A stretch of DNA of 64,000 bases from Streptomyces prunicolor NBRC 13075 (GTDB lineage: Bacteria > Actinomycetota > Actinomycetes > Streptomycetales > Streptomycetaceae): NCBI RefSeq assembly GCF_000367365.1, contig NZ_BARF01000085.1, positions 62,001-126,000 of the forward strand, in the 5' to 3' direction. Shown here in pieces: positions 62,853 through 64,000 of this stretch. The position numbers were made by a program, and so were the translations under genes. Under the pieces are notes generated by a model. It searched no databases, was not told the origin of the DNA, and was given only the letters and a program-made list of their open reading frames with translations. Each line of letters opens with the position of its first letter. Positions within the stretch are counted from its first letter, which is position 1.

Positions 62853-63938
62853 TCACCACTGCGGCGTGAACCGCGACACCTTGTCGGAGGTGATGAACAC
62901 CGTTCCGGGGCCGTCGACGATCGCCGGGGCCTTCGCCAGGTAGGCGAAGCCGGGGGTGTCCTTGCCGGTGTCGAGCTTGCGCATCAACTGCGTCACGCCG
63001 TAGTACGACTCGTCGTACGGCAGCAGTGCGGAAGTGCCGTTCCAGGTGCCCGAGGCGACCCGCTTGACCGCCTTGGCCGAACCTCCGACGCTGTAGATCT
63101 TCACCTTGTCGCCCGGGGTGAGTCCGGCTTCCTTGACGGCCTGTTCCGCCCCGAAGGTCATGTCGTCGTTCGCGGACAGAATCATGTTGACCGACGGCGT
63201 CGCGCGCAGGGCGTCCTGCACCACGCTCAGTGCCTGGCTGGGGTTGAAACTCGCCGGCTGGGCATCGGCGATGGTCACCTCGGGGAATTCGGCCTTGACG
63301 GCGTCGAGCGCCTTCTTCCAGCGTCCGTAGAGATCGGATCCGAGATAGCCGCCGACCGCGACGACCGTGCAGGAGCCGTCGCAGGTCTTGAACGCGTTCC
63401 GGAACGTCTGCTTGAAGTAGTCGGTCGTCTGCATCCCGACGAAACCGACCGTGCCGGTCGTGTAGTCGGGGTTCCCGCACATGGGGCTGTTGATCGTGGC
63501 GACCGGCTTTCCGGTCGCCTTGAGGAGCTTCCAGTCCGAGCACCCCGAGGCGTCGGTCACGGGGGAGAAGACGTACCCGTCGTATCCCTGCTGGATGGCG
63601 TCCTGCACCTGCCGAAGCTGCGCCGCCGAGTCGAAGTTCGCGTCGAACAGCTGAAGGTCCGCGCCGAAGTGGGAAGCGGCTTTACGGGCACCCTTCAGGC
63701 GTGCCTGGCAGTAGGCGAACGCCGAGGCGCACTCGGCGATGTACGCGATCTTCGGCTTGTCCTTCGCCGCCGAGCCCTTCGTCGCGTAGCCGACGGTCTG
63801 GGTCATCGCGTCGTCGGATGCCTGTGCGGACGTGGACGACTTGGCGGTGGACGTGCTCGTCGCGGACGGGGCGGAGCAGCCGGCCAGGAACAGCGCCGTC
63901 AGCGCGGCGAGAAGGGTGGGAGAGTGTCTGTGTCTCAT
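62853..63938 (-). CDS. sugar-type ABC substrate-binding lipoprotein
   Basis: The protein has 361 aa. Lipobox LAGC ends the signal. A Ser/Thr-rich linker precedes a periplasmic-binding fold of the Peripla_BP_4 type (KIAYIAECASAFAYCQARLK, YDGYVFSPVTDASGCSDW, MILSANDDMTFGAEQ). Paired Cys (ECASAFAYC, GCSDW, MCGN, TCDGSC) suggest disulfides. It is the first gene of the importer-hydrolase-MFS run. The ligand is unknown. Confidence 0.93.
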   Translation of the reverse strand: MRHRHSPTLLAALTALFLAGCSAPSATSTSTAKSSTSAQASDDAMTQTVGYATKGSAAKDKPKIAYIAECASAFAYCQARLKGARKAASHFGADLQLFDANFDSAAQLRQVQDAIQQGYDGYVFSPVTDASGCSDWKLLKATGKPVATINSPMCGNPDYTTGTVGFVGMQTTDYFKQTFRNAFKTCDGSCTVVAVGGYLGSDLYGRWKKALDAVKAEFPEVTIADAQPASFNPSQALSVVQDALRATPSVNMILSANDDMTFGAEQAVKEAGLTPGDKVKIYSVGGSAKAVKRVASGTWNGTSALLPYDESYYGVTQLMRKLDTGKDTPGFAYLAKAPAIVDGPGTVFITSDKVSRFTPQW

Positions 63939-63984
63939 GTGCGTGGTCCGCTCAGTCAGATGTACTGTGAGGGTGGAACCGAAC

Positions 63985-63998
63985 GTCTAATGTTGGAC
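63985..63998. promoter_or_regulatory. imperfect palindrome upstream of the ABC operon
   Basis: GTCTAATGTTGGAC lies about 47 bases before the lipoprotein start, at the window edge. It resembles a regulator half-site pair, but the rest of the promoter lies outside. Confidence 0.3.
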
Positions 63999-64000
63999 AT

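Overview
The window is chromosomal DNA of a Streptomyces-type actinomycete. The base composition is very GC-rich, gene starts often use GTG, many neighbours overlap by ATGA or GTGA, and the protein families are typical of the genus: a large LuxR-family ATPase regulator, the DUF3618/DUF4235 cassette, GH46 chitosanase, NIS siderophore synthetases and HxlR regulators. The order gcl - catalase - tartronate semialdehyde reductase - hyi - uraD - uraH - uricase - 8-oxoguanine deaminase - permease resembles, from memory, the purine-catabolism region of S. coelicolor. No rRNA, tRNA or CRISPR array was seen.

Layout. 1-6.1 kb: a TPR gene running off the left edge, diverging from a 140-aa protein, a membrane protein, a decayed gene tail, and a MoxR ATPase with its VWA partner; this may be a conflict or stress module. 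6.3-9.4 kb: an AraC regulator, a shrunken holin-X/DUF3618/DUF4235 cassette and a broken phage integrase. 9.4-18.7 kb: CorA, a winged-helix protein, a LysE/LysR pair, a tautomerase, a secreted trypsin and two LuxR-type regulators. 18.8-23.3 kb: two acyl-CoA synthetases and a zinc-ribbon/Mrr-like protein.

23.4-35.4 kb is a purine-to-glycerate catabolic region. The permease imports the base, 8-oxoguanine deaminase and uricase lead to 5-hydroxyisourate, and UraH and UraD give allantoin. Glyoxylate released later enters the glycerate route through Gcl, Hyi and the reductase, with a catalase to remove uricase peroxide. A 15-bp operator-like palindrome is repeated before gcl, hyi and the deaminase, as 21-bp-spaced pairs at the first two.

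35.4-50.3 kb: chitosanase, two regulator-plus-enzyme or efflux pairs, a two-component system diverging from a MacB-like export operon, a thioesterase, small hydrolases, and an AlaA-type aminotransferase diverging from an HxlR regulator through a tandem palindromic operator. 50.3-57.4 kb: two divergent NIS siderophore synthetases, one apparently in an operon with a secreted VWA protein and a secreted membrane-anchored partner, then a winged-helix regulator and a small secreted protein. 57.5-58.3 kb holds remnants of an integrase and a HipA-like kinase. 58.3-64 kb: a CynX-type transporter, a cysteine hydrolase and a complete sugar-type ABC importer in one direction.
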